Below are positions 17,797 to 30,630 of a stretch of DNA of 64,000 bases, piece by piece. Position numbers and translations under genes: made by a program. The notes under the pieces are model-generated. The model ran no database searches. It was given only the letters and a program-made list of their open reading frames with translations, and was not told the DNA's origin. Origin of the DNA: Solibacillus sp. FSL R7-0682 (lineage in GTDB: Bacteria; Bacillota; Bacilli; Bacillales_A; Planococcaceae); assembly GCF_038005985.1 (NCBI RefSeq), contig NZ_JBBOUI010000001.1:2934001-2998000 (forward strand), read 5' to 3'. Positions within the stretch are counted from its first letter, which is position 1. Each line of letters opens with the position of its first letter.

Positions 17797-18071
17797 AGAA
17801 TCGACTCCCTACGGATTAGAGTTAGTAACTCCTCGTATACCTCATCCGGCACTTTTGCATCAAGTTGGCGATCTAAAATATTCTTTTTACGTGCGATTTC
17901 AACAGCTTCTTCTGATTTTGAAACATATGCTCCACGACCAGATTTTTTACCTGTAACGTCAACACTAACCTCGCCTTCCTTTGAACGGACAACGCGAATC
18001 ATTGACTTTTTCGGTAACATCTCACCTGTTGCAACACATTTTCGTAAAGGAACTTTTTTACTAACAACCAC
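17793..18071 (-). CDS. ylxR: YlxR family protein (DUF448)
   Basis: Small basic protein of the YlxR family, conserved beside nusA, with the signature KVPLRKCVATGEMLPKKSM near the N-terminus and GRGAYVSKS in the middle. The start is probably GTG at 18071, nine nt after AAGGAGG; a GTG three codons earlier (18080) abuts the ribosome site and is less likely. The length is then 92 aa. Family members bind RNA or nucleic acids. It overlaps ylxQ by 4 bp. Confidence 0.88.
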   Translation of the reverse strand: MVVSKKVPLRKCVATGEMLPKKSMIRVVRSKEGEVSVDVTGKKSGRGAYVSKSEEAVEIARKKNILDRQLDAKVPDEVYEELLTLIRRESIL

Positions 18072-18110
18072 TACGCTCACCCTCCTTGCAAAACGATTCC
18101 AAATGATGGC

Positions 18111-19238
18111 TTATTCTTCGTCGTCACCATATAAATCAAATGCAACTTCTTCTGTATCTTCACGCGGAACAAAAGTACTTGTTTCTGAAGGATAAATTCC
18201 TAATTCACGTGCATCTGTTTCGCTTTTAATGTCGATTTTCCAGCCAGTTAACTTTGCAGCTAAACGAGCATTTTGACCACGCTTACCAATTGCTAATGAT
18301 AATTGATAATCTGGTACTACGACAGTTGTTGATTTTTCTTCTTCATTTACTTGTACATCTAATACTTTTGATGGGCTAAGTGCATTCGCTACGAATACAA
18401 TCGGATCTTCTGACCATTCCACAATGTCAATTTTTTCACCGTTTAATTCGTTTACAATTGTTTGAACACGTGCACCTTTTGCTCCAACACATGAACCTAC
18501 TGGATCTACTTCTTCATTATGGGCATAAACTGAAATTTTCGAACGGTCGCCTGCTTCACGTGCAATCGATTTAATCTCAACTGTACCATCATAAATTTCT
18601 GGTACTTCCATTTCAAATAGACGGCGTAATAAACCTGGATGTGTACGTGACACAATGACTTGTGGACCACGAGTAGTACGTTCAACTTTTGTAATGTACA
18701 CACGTACACGAGATTGAGGTTTGTATACTTCACCTTGAATTTGCTCATTTACAGGTAGTGCAGCCTCTACTTTACCGATGCTTACATAAATATTACGAGC
18801 ATCTTGACGCTCGATTAACCCTGTTACGATATCATCTTCACGGTCTACATACTCTTCATAAATTAAGCCGCGCTCAGCTTCACGTACGCGCTGAGTGACT
18901 ACTTGTTTTGCCGTTTGTGCAGCAATACGCCCAAAGTTACGTGGTGTTACTTCTTCCTCAACGATATCACCAATTTCATAAGCTGCATTAATAAATTTCG
19001 CGTCTTCTAAAGCGATTTCTAAACGCTCATCTTCTACTTCTTCAACGACATCTTTACGTGAGTAGACAACCATTGAACCTGTATCTAAGTTTAAATCTAC
19101 ACGGACATTTTGCGCTTGGTTGAAGTTGCGTTTATATGCTGTTACTAAAGCCGCCTCAATCGCCTCAATTAATACATCTCTTGAAATACCTTTCTGCTCT
19201 TCAAGGGCAGTTAGGGCATCTAGTAATTCACTACTCAT
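18111..19238 (-). CDS. nusA: Transcription termination/antitermination protein NusA
   Basis: RNA polymerase-associated factor that promotes pausing, termination and antitermination. The protein is 375 aa, with an N-terminal polymerase-binding domain (1-125), an S1 domain (about 135-200) and two KH domains (about 230-345; VGSCVGAKGARVQTIV and LAIGKRGQNARLAAKLTG). It has no acidic C-terminal repeat, as is usual in Firmicutes. It lies 12 bp after rimP. Given the many intrinsic terminators in this window, NusA dependence at some is likely. Confidence 0.96.
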   Translation of the reverse strand: MSSELLDALTALEEQKGISRDVLIEAIEAALVTAYKRNFNQAQNVRVDLNLDTGSMVVYSRKDVVEEVEDERLEIALEDAKFINAAYEIGDIVEEEVTPRNFGRIAAQTAKQVVTQRVREAERGLIYEEYVDREDDIVTGLIERQDARNIYVSIGKVEAALPVNEQIQGEVYKPQSRVRVYITKVERTTRGPQVIVSRTHPGLLRRLFEMEVPEIYDGTVEIKSIAREAGDRSKISVYAHNEEVDPVGSCVGAKGARVQTIVNELNGEKIDIVEWSEDPIVFVANALSPSKVLDVQVNEEEKSTTVVVPDYQLSLAIGKRGQNARLAAKLTGWKIDIKSETDARELGIYPSETSTFVPREDTEEVAFDLYGDDEE

Positions 19239-19250
19239 TTTGTTTCACTC

Positions 19251-19736
19251 CTAAATTTGCTTATCTGAGAAATCGATGGCAAGACGCGCTTGCGCAACTT
19301 TTTCTTTTTCAATTTGTACTGTTACTTTACGTGTTTTTATGCGGAATTCGATTTCTAAATATGTTTCAGTATATGCGCGTAAATAACCATAGAATTCTTT
19401 TAAATCCTTTACTGGTTCATAAGTCTTCACATAAATATATTTGCCAATTGCTTTTTCAAAGTCCTGCTGTTTTTTTAATGGACGTTCAGCACCTGGTGAA
19501 GAAACCTCTAAGTAATAGTTTTGCTCGATAGGATCGTTTTCATCCAGTTTCTCACTTAACTTTTCACTCACTTGCGCGCATTGTAAAATATCAATACCGC
19601 CAGTAGGCGTGTCAACATAAATACGAAGGAACCAGTCGCGTCCTTCTTTAACAAACTCGATGTCAACTAATTCTAAATCAAGTTCTTCAACGATCGGTGT
19701 CACTAGCTCTTCAATGATCGACGTAACTTTACTCAT
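19251..19736 (-). CDS. rimP: Ribosome maturation factor RimP
   Basis: Needed for 30S subunit assembly. The 161-aa protein has the family N-terminal domain (about 10-85; [21 protein letters not shown]) and the C-terminal SH3-like barrel. The linker motif [14 protein letters not shown] (around 78-91) is diagnostic. It is the first gene of the nusA operon, with an AGGAGG site before the ATG, and follows 239 bp of intergenic DNA that holds the polC terminator. I could not place its promoter with confidence. Confidence 0.94.
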   Translation of the reverse strand: MSKVTSIIEELVTPIVEELDLELVDIEFVKEGRDWFLRIYVDTPTGGIDILQCAQVSEKLSEKLDENDPIEQNYYLEVSSPGAERPLKKQQDFEKAIGKYIYVKTYEPVKDLKEFYGYLRAYTETYLEIEFRIKTRKVTVQIEKEKVAQARLAIDFSDKQI

Positions 19737-19851
19737 CGTATCCTCCTTGCGTCACTGCTTTTATGATTAGTCTGTGTAGACATCACAATGTTAAGTACAG
19801 AGACGAGTTATTCATTGAAAAATTTGTGTAAATAGTTGTTTATAACAACAG

Positions 19852-19877
19852 AAAAGAGCGGGAAATCCCACTCTTTT
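19852..19877 (-). terminator. Terminator after polC
   Basis: On the minus strand an 11-bp stem with one G-U pair (AAAAGAGTGGG with CCCGCTCTTTT, 4-nt loop) lies about 100 nt past the polC stop. The arms give a U run in either direction. Confidence 0.75.
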
Positions 19878-19975
19878 GCTGGCGAACTATCAACAAATTA
19901 TTACAATTAGCATAGCATAAAGGTTCATTGAATGCAAATTTTCCCTTAATACACTAAATAGGGTATGCTACCATC

Positions 19976-22900
19976 TTAAAAAAGTGACAGCTGATTAGCG
20001 TCAGGCATTCCTTCAAGGCACCCTAACTCATCCATATATTCTATTAATGTTTTAGAAACTCTTCCACGCTGTTGTAAGTCCTCTTTCGACAAGAATTCCC
20101 CATTTTTACGTGCTTCTACAATTTGCTTCGCTACGTTCGTTCCGAGCCCAGGAATGGCATCAAACGGTGGAATTAATGAATTCCCCTCAATAATAAACTC
20201 ACTTGCCTGTGATTTATATAAATCAATTTTCTTAAAGTTCATACCACGCTCACACATTTCAAGTGCAATTTCCATTACCGTCAATAAACTCTTCTCTTTC
20301 GGTGCTGCATCTAGGCCCTTCATATTAATTTCGTCGATTTTTTTACGAATCATCACGGAGCCTTGTGTCATCGAGATTAAATCAAAGTCTGATGCACGTA
20401 CAGTAAAATATGCTGCGTAATAAAGAATTGGGTGATGTACTTTAAACCACGCAATACGTACCGCCATTAATACGTAAGCAGCTGCATGGGCTTTCGGGAA
20501 CATGTACTTAATCTTTTTACATGAATCGATATACCATTCTGGTACTTTTTTATCGCGCATTTCTGCTTCCATCTCATCAGATAAGCCTTTCCCTTTACGT
20601 ACGGACTCCATAATTTTAAACGCAAAGGATGGTTCTAAATCTTGATAAATTAAATACACCATAATATCATCACGACAGCCAATTACTTCTTTTAACACAC
20701 AAGTACCATCTTTAATGAGGTCTGCTGCGTTTCCTAACCATACGTCCGTACCATGAGAAAGCCCGGAAATTTGTACGAGTTCACTAAATGTCGTAGGTTT
20801 TGTTTCTTCTAGCATTTGGCGAACGAATTTCGTACCAAACTCTGGTATTCCGAGTGTCCCTGTTTTTGCTCCAATTTGCTTTTCCGTAACACCTAGAGAT
20901 TCAGTGGAACTAAAAATTTTCATCACAATAGGATCATCAGTTGGAATTGTTTTAGGGTCAATCCCAGATAAATCTTGTAACATACGAATTACGGTCGGGT
21001 CATCGTGCCCAAGAATATCGAGTTTCAAAATATTATCATGAATCGAATGGAAGTCAAAGTGTGTCGTTTTCCATTCTGAATCCTGCGCATCTGCCGGGAA
21101 TTGTACGGGCGAGAAATCGTAAATGTCCATATAATCTGGTACTACAATTATTCCCCCTGGGTGCTGACCAGTTGTACGTTTCACACCTGTACAGCCTTGT
21201 ACAAGACGATCAACTTCTGCGTTACGATACGTGATGCCGTTATCACTACCATAGCCCTTTACATACCCATAGGCTGTTTTTTCTGCTACTGTACCGATTG
21301 TTCCTGCACGAAAGACATAGTCTTCACCGAACAGTACTTTTGTATAGTTATGTGCCTGTGGCTGGTATTCACCAGAGAAGTTTAAGTCAATATCAGGTAC
21401 TTTATCTCCCTTGAACCCAAGGAAAGTTTCGAACGGGATATCCTGACCATCCTTTTTATATTGCTCCCCACATTGCGGGCATTCCTTATTTGGTAAATCG
21501 TAACCTGATGCAACAGAACCGTCCGCTATAAACTCTGAATGCTTACAGCTTGGGCACACATAATGCGGTGGCAATGGATTCACTTCGGTAATCTCCATAA
21601 ATGTCGCAACTAGTGACGATCCTACCGAACCACGTGAACCTACTAAATAGCCGTCAGATAATGATTTTTTTACGAGCTTCGCTGAGATTAAATAAATTAC
21701 CCCGAAACCATGTCCTAAAATTGATTTTAACTCTTTATCAATACGGGCTTGAACGATTTCTGGCAAGTTTTCACCATAAATACGATGCGCCATTTCATAC
21801 GTTAAACTTGTTACCTCATCATCGGAGCCTTCGATTTTCGGTGTATATAAATCATCTTTAATCGGTTTAACATCCCCGATTCGATCTGCTACAAGTTGTG
21901 TATTAGTAACGACGATTTCCTTTGCTAAATCAGGACCTAAAAAGTCAAATTCTTTCAGCATCTCATCTGTCGTACGGAAATGCACCTGCGGTAATTTATG
22001 TCGATTTAATGGATTTGCACCACCCATTGAACCAATTAAAATTTGGCGGAATTTCGCATCCGTTTCATGTAAATAATGTACATTACCTGTTGCAACAACT
22101 GGTAAATTTAATTTTTTCCCTAGCTTTACAATACGACGAATAATATCCTCTAAAGCCCATTCATCATGCACCGTACCACCATCAACAAGCTGTGAATAGA
22201 CTGGCTTAGGCATTACTTCTAAATAATCATAAAACTTCGCAATTCGCTCTGCTTCCTCGGGTGTTTTATTCATCATTGTTTCAAATAGTTCCCCATTCGA
22301 ACATCCCGAACCGACAATTAAACCTTGACGTAACTTTTGTAAATCTGAACGGCGAATACGTGGTACACGATAAAATGTTTGCGTATGGGAAATTGAAATA
22401 AGCTTAAACAAATTTTTTAAACCTGCATCATCGACAGCTAATATTGTACAGTGACTTGGTCGTGCCTGCTTATAACCTTCTTCGCCACCTACATGGTCAT
22501 TAAACTCGATTAAATTTTGAATACCTAAATCATTTGCTTGCTTTAACAAATGTAAAAATAGCTCTCCCGTTGCTTCTGTATCATAAATCGCACGGTGATG
22601 TTGGGTTAATTCAATATTATATTTTTTCGTTAAAGTTTTTAAGCTATGTGATTTTTGCCCAGGGTTTACTAGGCGGGAAAGCTCCACTGTATCGATACCT
22701 GGATGACGTACATCGATACCGGCATTTTGATAAGCCACATATAGGAAGCCTAAGTCAAATGCAGCATTGTGTGCTACAACGATTGCATCGCCAATGAAAT
22801 CATGGAACTCACTAATTACTTGATTAAGCTCAGGTGCATTCACTAACATATCATCGGTAATATGCGTTAACTCAATAATTTTCGCAGTTAGCTTGCGGTG

Positions 22901-24307
22901 TGGATTTGAAAAACGCTCAAATGTATCAATAACTTGCCCGTTTTTTATTTTTACTGCCGCTAGCTCAATAATTGTGTCATAGACATTAGAAAAGCCCGTT
23001 GTCTCAACGTCAAATACGACATAAGTAGCATCTTCTAACGCGACCTCTCTCGGATCATAAACGATTGGCTTGCCATCATCTACTAAATTTGCCTCAACAC
23101 CGTAAATTACTTTAATGCCGTTTTTCTTCCCTGCTGAATAAGCCTCAGGAAAAGCTTGAACAACAGCATGATCAGTAATTGCAATTGCAGGATGTCCCCA
23201 TTTAGCTGCTTGTGCTACTAACTTATCTACAGGAGTCATCGCATCCATTTGACTCATTGGAGTATGAAGATGTAGCTCGACACGTTTTTCTCCTTCAGGT
23301 GCTGTATCTTTTCGTGGTTCTTTTTTAATCTCATTAATATCTTTTGCCATCATGACTAAATCACGTGCAAATGTATCCATTTGAATTGAACCACGAATTC
23401 GCACCCACATGCCTTTACTTATTTGATTCATTTTGGCGACGTCCTCGTCACCATTCGAGAACATTTTCACAAGTAAAGAGTCGGTATAATCCGAAATTTT
23501 AATTTCAAGTAAGGAACGCCCACTCCGTAATTCCTTTATATCCGCTGCAAAAATAAAGCCTTCAATAATAATGGAACGCTCTTCTTCTAAAATAGAACGA
23601 ATTTCCACTGACTCTGCATTTTTAATAAACGAACCAATTTGAAACGGCCCTTCATTTTGCACGGCACTTGGATTATCAGCTTTTTCCTTCTCACGTATCG
23701 CAAAATCTGCCATCGCTTGTTTAGATAGACGTTCTTCTTCTTCTTGTCGTTGTTGATAAAACGCTTCTTGCTGTGCAATAAATTCATCAGATTGTTCCAC
23801 TAATTGAAACTCTAACGGAATATTTGGGAAACCAAACGTTGAATAAGAATCTGCAATTTTATCTGTATATTTTGCCTTTAATGATAAATATTCTACTTCA
23901 AGCATCGATGTAACAATTAACTTATGCCCTGTCCATTTTGGCGTTTGCTTCATTAAATTTTGACGTAATAGCGGGGATACATCTGCAATTTGTTCTATCA
24001 CCACTTGCCAGTAGTCGATTAAGTGCTGCTCTGTAACGACCGGATTATTTGATTGTACAGTTAATGAAACATTAGCAATATGGGCAAATTTCTCTGCCAT
24101 ACGTGCCCGTAATAGTTGATACACTTGATACGGTAATATATTTTCTATCGTAATTTTAAAATGCCAAACACGCTTCTTTTTATGCACTGTTACTCGTTCT
24201 AATACGCCATTTTCAAAGAAGGACATATAGACATTATCCGTTAATTCAAGTTGCTGTAATAATAATAAAAACTTCTGTCTTCCTTCCTGATTTGACAAGT
24301 TTGTCAC
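19976..24307 (-). CDS. polC: DNA polymerase III alpha subunit, PolC type
   Basis: Main replicative polymerase of Gram-positive bacteria, with built-in proofreading exonuclease. The 1443-aa protein has an N-terminal domain, an OB fold (about 230-320), a PHP domain ([17 protein letters not shown] from about 346) split by the exonuclease insert ([19 protein letters not shown]), a zinc-binding segment (CPSCKH and CPQCGEQ), and the catalytic palm with PDIDLNFSG. The GTG at 24307 was chosen because MTNLS aligns with the B. subtilis start MEQLS; the ribosome site GGGTGA overlaps that GTG, so a TTG at 24298 is a real alternative. Confidence 0.96.
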   Translation of the reverse strand: MTNLSNQEGRQKFLLLLQQLELTDNVYMSFFENGVLERVTVHKKKRVWHFKITIENILPYQVYQLLRARMAEKFAHIANVSLTVQSNNPVVTEQHLIDYWQVVIEQIADVSPLLRQNLMKQTPKWTGHKLIVTSMLEVEYLSLKAKYTDKIADSYSTFGFPNIPLEFQLVEQSDEFIAQQEAFYQQRQEEEERLSKQAMADFAIREKEKADNPSAVQNEGPFQIGSFIKNAESVEIRSILEEERSIIIEGFIFAADIKELRSGRSLLEIKISDYTDSLLVKMFSNGDEDVAKMNQISKGMWVRIRGSIQMDTFARDLVMMAKDINEIKKEPRKDTAPEGEKRVELHLHTPMSQMDAMTPVDKLVAQAAKWGHPAIAITDHAVVQAFPEAYSAGKKNGIKVIYGVEANLVDDGKPIVYDPREVALEDATYVVFDVETTGFSNVYDTIIELAAVKIKNGQVIDTFERFSNPHRKLTAKIIELTHITDDMLVNAPELNQVISEFHDFIGDAIVVAHNAAFDLGFLYVAYQNAGIDVRHPGIDTVELSRLVNPGQKSHSLKTLTKKYNIELTQHHRAIYDTEATGELFLHLLKQANDLGIQNLIEFNDHVGGEEGYKQARPSHCTILAVDDAGLKNLFKLISISHTQTFYRVPRIRRSDLQKLRQGLIVGSGCSNGELFETMMNKTPEEAERIAKFYDYLEVMPKPVYSQLVDGGTVHDEWALEDIIRRIVKLGKKLNLPVVATGNVHYLHETDAKFRQILIGSMGGANPLNRHKLPQVHFRTTDEMLKEFDFLGPDLAKEIVVTNTQLVADRIGDVKPIKDDLYTPKIEGSDDEVTSLTYEMAHRIYGENLPEIVQARIDKELKSILGHGFGVIYLISAKLVKKSLSDGYLVGSRGSVGSSLVATFMEITEVNPLPPHYVCPSCKHSEFIADGSVASGYDLPNKECPQCGEQYKKDGQDIPFETFLGFKGDKVPDIDLNFSGEYQPQAHNYTKVLFGEDYVFRAGTIGTVAEKTAYGYVKGYGSDNGITYRNAEVDRLVQGCTGVKRTTGQHPGGIIVVPDYMDIYDFSPVQFPADAQDSEWKTTHFDFHSIHDNILKLDILGHDDPTVIRMLQDLSGIDPKTIPTDDPIVMKIFSSTESLGVTEKQIGAKTGTLGIPEFGTKFVRQMLEETKPTTFSELVQISGLSHGTDVWLGNAADLIKDGTCVLKEVIGCRDDIMVYLIYQDLEPSFAFKIMESVRKGKGLSDEMEAEMRDKKVPEWYIDSCKKIKYMFPKAHAAAYVLMAVRIAWFKVHHPILYYAAYFTVRASDFDLISMTQGSVMIRKKIDEINMKGLDAAPKEKSLLTVMEIALEMCERGMNFKKIDLYKSQASEFIIEGNSLIPPFDAIPGLGTNVAKQIVEARKNGEFLSKEDLQQRGRVSKTLIEYMDELGCLEGMPDANQLSLF

Positions 24308-24315
24308 CCTTTCAT

Positions 24316-24380
24316 GTCGAAGAAGTTCGACGATAACTATGAGAGGGTACCTATAAGTCCAAAACTTAGTAGGTACCCTC
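24316..24380 (-). promoter_or_regulatory. Two hairpins in the proS-polC gap
   Basis: On the minus strand a strong stem (AGGGTACCT core, about 14 bp with a one-base bulge, 24343-24380) is followed by a small hairpin GTCGAA-CTTC-TTCGAC style inverted repeat (24331-24316) directly before the polC ribosome site. The first hairpin is not followed by a U run on the minus strand, although it is on the plus strand, so it is not a simple terminator of proS. Confidence 0.55.
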
Positions 24381-24399
24381 CCTTTTTATTTCGTAATCA

Positions 24400-26160
<1,761 letters not shown>

Positions 26161-26172
26161 CTAATCAAATTT

Positions 26173-26214
26173 AGCTTTGAACGCTAGTATAAATCATACA
26201 AAACGCTCAAAGCT
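26173..26214 (-). other. Hairpin between rseP and proS
   Basis: An 11-bp stem with one G-U pair (26173-26183 with 26204-26214) and an inner GTAT/ATAC pairing lies between the rseP stop and the proS start. The downstream U content is low, so it could be a weak terminator or an mRNA processing or stability element. Confidence 0.5.
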
Positions 26215-26240
26215 GTCAATTAAAAGTATTTTTAGTTTAG

Positions 26241-27497
26241 TTAAAAGAAGAACCTTTGAATGTCGTTCCATGTAACAACAACCATTAAAATCATCAGAAG
26301 AACAATCCCAACAAAATGGACCATCCCTTCCTTGTGACGATCTATCGGTTTTCCTCTCACTGCTTCAAATGCAAAGAATAATAATCGTCCACCATCTAAT
26401 GCTGGTAACGGAAGTAAATTCATAATTCCTAAGTTAATGCTTAGCATTGCTGCCCAGTATAAAACATTAATGAAACCATACGTAACTACAGTCTCTGTCG
26501 CTTTGTAAATTCCTACTGGTCCAGAAAGTGCATCAATTGAAAATTGGCCGGTAACTAACTTTCCAACTAATGTAGCAATTAAAACCATTCCGTTATATGT
26601 TTGCTCTGCACCATACACAATTGCTTTTAGTGGATTGGTTTCCATCGAACGCATAACACCAATTTGACCATAAGTTACTCCGTCATTCTGTTTTACTTTA
26701 TTTGGTGTTACTTCAACAGTTGCAATCTCATTCCCACGTTCAACTTCAAATACGATGGGCTTACCAGGACTTAATTGAATTTTTTCTGAAAGTTGCTCCC
26801 AATTTGTAATTACTTGATTATCAACTTTCACAACTTTATCGCCAGCTTGAAGACCTGCAACATTTGCAGGAGAATTGTCTTCCACCTTTGAAATAATCGG
26901 ATCATCCAAAGGAATTCCTTGGACTAAGCCCATAATAACAAAAATAAAGAATGCTAAAATAAAGTTAAACAATGGTCCTGCGAAAATTGCCATTGCTCGT
27001 GCGCCAACTGATTTTGAATTGAATTGACGATCATATGGTGCTAAAACTGTTTCTGTTCCATTTTCAACAATTGTAGCTGTACGCGATACATCAAATCGCA
27101 CAAGCTTGTCTTCCTCATCGTATCCTTCTATCCAAAGGCCTTTTTCTAAATCCGCGCTTTCTACTTCTAAAAATATCACATTTTGGTATTGATTTTTTTG
27201 ATTTAAAACGATTTTTTCAACAATATTATCTTCATTTGTGACTAACGCTACTCGATATCCTGGTTGTAATTCTACTGAATCAGTATCCTCACCAGCCATA
27301 CGAACGTAACCACCGATCGGTAAAAGACGTAACGTATAAATGGTTTCACCTTTCGTCATACCAAAGATCTTTGGCCCCATACCAATTGCAAATTCTCGCA
27401 CCATAATCCCTGCGCGTTTTGCAAAAATAAAGTGACCTAGCTCATGGAAAAATACTAGTAAACCAAAGATTGCGATAAAGGCAATAACTGTTTGCAT
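26241..27497 (-). CDS. rseP: Site-2 protease RseP/RasP, membrane zinc metalloprotease
   Basis: Intramembrane protease that cleaves anti-sigma factors and leftover signal peptides (RasP in B. subtilis). The 418-aa protein has HELGH at 18-22 in the first membrane helix, a PDZ domain (about 205-275; VEDNSPANVAGLQAGDKVVKV in parts), and the third metal-ligand motif in NLLPLPALDGGRL near the C-terminus. Four membrane helices are expected. It lies 61 bp after dxr in the uppS-cdsA-dxr-rseP-proS order shared with B. subtilis. Confidence 0.94.
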   Translation of the reverse strand: MQTVIAFIAIFGLLVFFHELGHFIFAKRAGIMVREFAIGMGPKIFGMTKGETIYTLRLLPIGGYVRMAGEDTDSVELQPGYRVALVTNEDNIVEKIVLNQKNQYQNVIFLEVESADLEKGLWIEGYDEEDKLVRFDVSRTATIVENGTETVLAPYDRQFNSKSVGARAMAIFAGPLFNFILAFFIFVIMGLVQGIPLDDPIISKVEDNSPANVAGLQAGDKVVKVDNQVITNWEQLSEKIQLSPGKPIVFEVERGNEIATVEVTPNKVKQNDGVTYGQIGVMRSMETNPLKAIVYGAEQTYNGMVLIATLVGKLVTGQFSIDALSGPVGIYKATETVVTYGFINVLYWAAMLSINLGIMNLLPLPALDGGRLLFFAFEAVRGKPIDRHKEGMVHFVGIVLLMILMVVVTWNDIQRFFF

Positions 27498-27558
27498 AAT
27501 CTCCCACCTTCACTGAGTAAACTAAGCGTTAAGATTACTCACTTTCTCTCATACTTCA

Positions 27559-28704
27559 CTATTTTACCATGCTTGCAACAGTTTTTCTTGTTTCACTATC
27601 TACATGTAAGATTGTTTGCAAATCTGGCAATAATATATTGTTATGCTTATTCATTATACGTTCGATACATTCTTCAATTTGTAAGAAAGTAATTTTTTCT
27701 TGTAAAAATAATGCTACTGCGGCTTCATTCGCTGCATTCATTGCAGTTAAAATTGTACCACCCATTCGTCCTGCATCATATGCAAGCTTTAATGCACGAA
27801 AACGGTCAAAATCAACTTCTTTAAAATGAAGTTGTCCAATTTGTGCTAAATTTAAACGCTGTCCATTTTGTAATGGCAAACGATCTGGATAACTTAACGC
27901 ATATTGAATTGGCACACGCATATCTGGCGTACCTAGCTGTGCAATAACGCTTGTATCCTCATACTCAACCATTGAATGAATGATACTCTCACGATGTAGT
28001 AATACGTCGATATTGTCGTAAGGCATGTCGAATAATACATGTGCTTCAATTACTTCCAACCCTTTATTCATCATCGTTGCAGAATCGATTGTAATTTTAG
28101 CACCCATTGACCAGTTTGGATGATTCAGTGCATCTTTCACCGTAACTCCCTGTAATTCATCACGAGTTTTATCGCGGAATGAACCACCCGACGCGGTTAA
28201 AATTAGACGCTCAATACGCTTTTTGTTTTCACCATTCATCGATTGGAACAATGCGGAATGTTCACTATCAACTGGTAAAATGTTAACGTTGTACTTTTTC
28301 GCCTCCGCCATTACGAGATGACCTGCAGTTACGAGCGTTTCTTTATTTGCAATCGCAATCGTTTTTCCCATGCGGATCGCTGCTAGTGTCGATTCTAGTC
28401 CAACACTGCCTAATACTGCATTGACTAATACCGTAGAATCAGGATGGGTAGCAACATCGACTAAACCCTTCGCTCCATATGTAAAGGAAATATGCGGATA
28501 GTCCTTTTGCAGAGCTAGCGCTGCTTCCTCTGTTTGCATTGATACAAGCTCTGGCTGTAATTTCTCAATCATTTCACGAGATTTTTCGATGTTTTGTCCA
28601 GCCGAAAAAGCAACAAGCTTAAATTGTTCTGGATGTGCGCATAAAATATCAAAAGTTTGCCATCCAATTGACCCTGTTGCACCTAATAAACTAATTTTCT
28701 TCAC
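27559..28704 (-). CDS. dxr: 1-deoxy-D-xylulose-5-phosphate reductoisomerase
   Basis: Second enzyme of the MEP pathway for isoprenoid precursors, using NADPH and a divalent metal. The best start is GTG at 28704 ([14 protein letters not shown]), nine nt after AGAGGGGA; an upstream ATG in frame would place that site inside the gene. The protein is 381 aa. NADPH motif GATGSIG is at 8-14, with metal and substrate segments [37 protein letters not shown] in parts, and [11 protein letters not shown]. It supplies precursors for UppS encoded nearby. Confidence 0.94.
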   Translation of the reverse strand: MKKISLLGATGSIGWQTFDILCAHPEQFKLVAFSAGQNIEKSREMIEKLQPELVSMQTEEAALALQKDYPHISFTYGAKGLVDVATHPDSTVLVNAVLGSVGLESTLAAIRMGKTIAIANKETLVTAGHLVMAEAKKYNVNILPVDSEHSALFQSMNGENKKRIERLILTASGGSFRDKTRDELQGVTVKDALNHPNWSMGAKITIDSATMMNKGLEVIEAHVLFDMPYDNIDVLLHRESIIHSMVEYEDTSVIAQLGTPDMRVPIQYALSYPDRLPLQNGQRLNLAQIGQLHFKEVDFDRFRALKLAYDAGRMGGTILTAMNAANEAAVALFLQEKITFLQIEECIERIMNKHNNILLPDLQTILHVDSETRKTVASMVK

Positions 28705-28758
28705 AACGATACTTCCCCTCTTAAAATCCATGTAGGTTTCATTGAAATCATGCTATTC

Positions 28759-29559
28759 TTATCCACCAAAGAAATGTAAAAAATGCAGTAACGGGACTAC
28801 AAATAATAAACTATCAAAGCGATCTAAAATCCCACCATGTCCCGGTAAAATATTACCTGAGTCTTTTACACCATAGTGGCGTTTAATTGCAGATTCTACT
28901 AAGTCACCCATTTGGCCAACAATCGAAGCAAAAATCGTCACAAAAATTAATTGCAGATAGCTTGAAGCAAACGGATAAATAAGCTGCATCACAATCGCAA
29001 AGAATACTGCAATTACAATCCCACCAACAAAGCCTTCCACCGTTTTTTTCGGTGAAATCTCTGGCCATAATTTATTTTTTCCGAGTTTACGACCAACAAA
29101 ATAAGCACCTGAATCCGTTGTCCATACAACCAATAGTACAAAAACAACAAACTCCAAGCCGATAAATCTTGTTTCGATGAAATAATGGAAGCCAAGTCCA
29201 ACATAAAGAGCACCTAATAAAATAAACCCGACTTCGTCAAATGTCATTTTGTTTTTTACAAGTACAATATAAATTAATAATAATGCCGCAATTCCGTAAA
29301 CAATCATTAGTTTCGATTCATATTGAAATAGCTCGAGCAATTTGTTCGACCATTCATCTGGTACGACCAATATTAATAAAGCCAGCGTTCCTAACACACC
29401 TGGAAACGAGGTTATTGAAATGCCCTTCATTTTGAGAATTTCATAAAATCCAATAACCGCAAGCGCACTAATCATTAATGCGAATGGGGCGCCTCCATAA
29501 ATGACAAACGGAATAAATAATGCCGCAGCTATTACTCCTGTAATAATGCGTTGTTTCAA
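28759..29559 (-). CDS. cdsA: Phosphatidate cytidylyltransferase
   Basis: Makes CDP-diacylglycerol from phosphatidic acid and CTP, the branch point of phospholipid synthesis. The 266-aa protein has about eight membrane helices. The family signature at the C-terminus is visible (GHGGILDRFDSL, about 241-252), as is DSGAYFVGRKLGK and SPKKTVEG in the middle. Its start overlaps the uppS end by 4 bp, so the two are translationally coupled. Confidence 0.94.
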   Translation of the reverse strand: MKQRIITGVIAAALFIPFVIYGGAPFALMISALAVIGFYEILKMKGISITSFPGVLGTLALLILVVPDEWSNKLLELFQYESKLMIVYGIAALLLIYIVLVKNKMTFDEVGFILLGALYVGLGFHYFIETRFIGLEFVVFVLLVVWTTDSGAYFVGRKLGKNKLWPEISPKKTVEGFVGGIVIAVFFAIVMQLIYPFASSYLQLIFVTIFASIVGQMGDLVESAIKRHYGVKDSGNILPGHGGILDRFDSLLFVVPLLHFLHFFGG

Positions 29560-30350
29560 TTTGTTCCTTCTCCTTTCAGCCCTCCATAACGACGGTTACG
29601 GTTTTGATACACAGCGATAGCCTCTTTTAAACATGCTTCATCAAAATCCGGCCAATGTGTATCTGTAAATATAAATTCCGTATAAGCGAGCTGCCATAAC
29701 ATGAAATTACTAATACGTACTTCACCACTTGTTCGAATTAACAAATCTGGTTCTGGTAAATGAGCCGTCATTAATCGATTCGTAATTTGTTGTTCATCAA
29801 TTTCTTCAATTGAAAGCTTTCCTGCTTCAACTTCCTTCATCAATTGCTGCATTGCCATAGCAATTTCTGCACGACCACCGTAATTCATTGCAAAATTTAA
29901 AATTAACCCTGTGTTGTTTTTTGTCATATCCATTGCTTTTTTTAATGCTATTTGCGTATATTCAGGTAATGACCCCATTACACCAATCATTTCAATTTTA
30001 ATATTTCGCTCCATTAACTCCGGTAAAAAAGAATTTAAAAATTGTTCAGGTAAACGCATTAAAAACTCTACTTCTGATTTAGGACGCTTCCAATTTTCTG
30101 TTGAAAATGCATAGAGCGTTAAAACCTTCACCCCTAAATCACAAGCACATCGTGTAATTTTTCGAACGGTCTTCATACCTTCATGATGTCCAGCTACACG
30201 TGGCATAGAACGTCGCTTTGCCCAACGTCCATTTCCGTCCATAATAATGGCAATATGGGTAGGGATATCTTCACCATTAACTAAGTTTTCACTTTCGTTA
30301 ATAGATTGCTCTTGCTTATTCGTATTTTTTCTTAAAAGTTTTTTAAACAT
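29556..30350 (-). CDS. uppS: Isoprenyl transferase (undecaprenyl diphosphate synthase)
   Basis: Builds the C55 lipid carrier for peptidoglycan from farnesyl and isopentenyl diphosphate. The 264-aa protein has the catalytic Asp38 in IIMDGNGRWAKRR, followed by GHHEGM and, later, the SEVRISNFMLWQLAYTEF family segment in parts (RISNF, LAYTEF). A 30-residue N-terminal extension before the conserved core is charged and probably disordered. It overlaps cdsA by 4 bp. A good promoter lies 44-72 nt upstream. Confidence 0.95.
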   Translation of the reverse strand: MFKKLLRKNTNKQEQSINESENLVNGEDIPTHIAIIMDGNGRWAKRRSMPRVAGHHEGMKTVRKITRCACDLGVKVLTLYAFSTENWKRPKSEVEFLMRLPEQFLNSFLPELMERNIKIEMIGVMGSLPEYTQIALKKAMDMTKNNTGLILNFAMNYGGRAEIAMAMQQLMKEVEAGKLSIEEIDEQQITNRLMTAHLPEPDLLIRTSGEVRISNFMLWQLAYTEFIFTDTHWPDFDEACLKEAIAVYQNRNRRYGGLKGEGTN

Positions 30351-30393
30351 AGCTTATTCCCCCAACTGCACAAATCGGACTATTTATTAATTC

Positions 30394-30422
30394 ATCATAT
30401 CAAAAAAGGATTTAGATGTCCT
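30394..30422 (-). promoter_or_regulatory. SigmaA-type promoter for uppS
   Basis: On the minus strand AGGACA (30422-30417), a 17-nt spacer ending in TGA, and TATGAT (30399-30394) form an extended -10 promoter. Transcription would start about 37 nt before the uppS ATG, downstream of the two frr terminators. Confidence 0.6.
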
Positions 30423-30511
30423 TGATTTATTCATGAACTTCTCTATACATCATTAGTCTACTCATTTATATTTTATGTATTTCATTTGGTAAAAATTTAT
30501 TATTTCTACTA

Positions 30512-30541
30512 ATAAAAAAAACGTCCTTACAAGTAGGACGT
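30512..30541 (-). terminator. Second terminator after frr
   Basis: On the minus strand a 7-bp stem ACGTCCT/AGGACGT with a 7-nt loop is followed by eight U. It lies about 90 nt past the frr stop. Confidence 0.85.
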
Positions 30542-30569
30542 CTTTATCCATTTAAAGTTCACTTACAAG

Positions 30570-30613
30570 TAGAAAAAGATTTTACGCTATAGTTGGTTGT
30601 ATAGCGTAAAATC
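30570..30613 (-). terminator. First terminator after frr
   Basis: A perfect 14-bp stem (30613-30600 with 30591-30578, 8-nt loop) followed by TTTTTCT on the minus strand, 18 nt past the frr stop. It works in tandem with the hairpin at 30512-30541. Confidence 0.85.
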
Positions 30614-30630
30614 ATTCATTATATAAGAAA

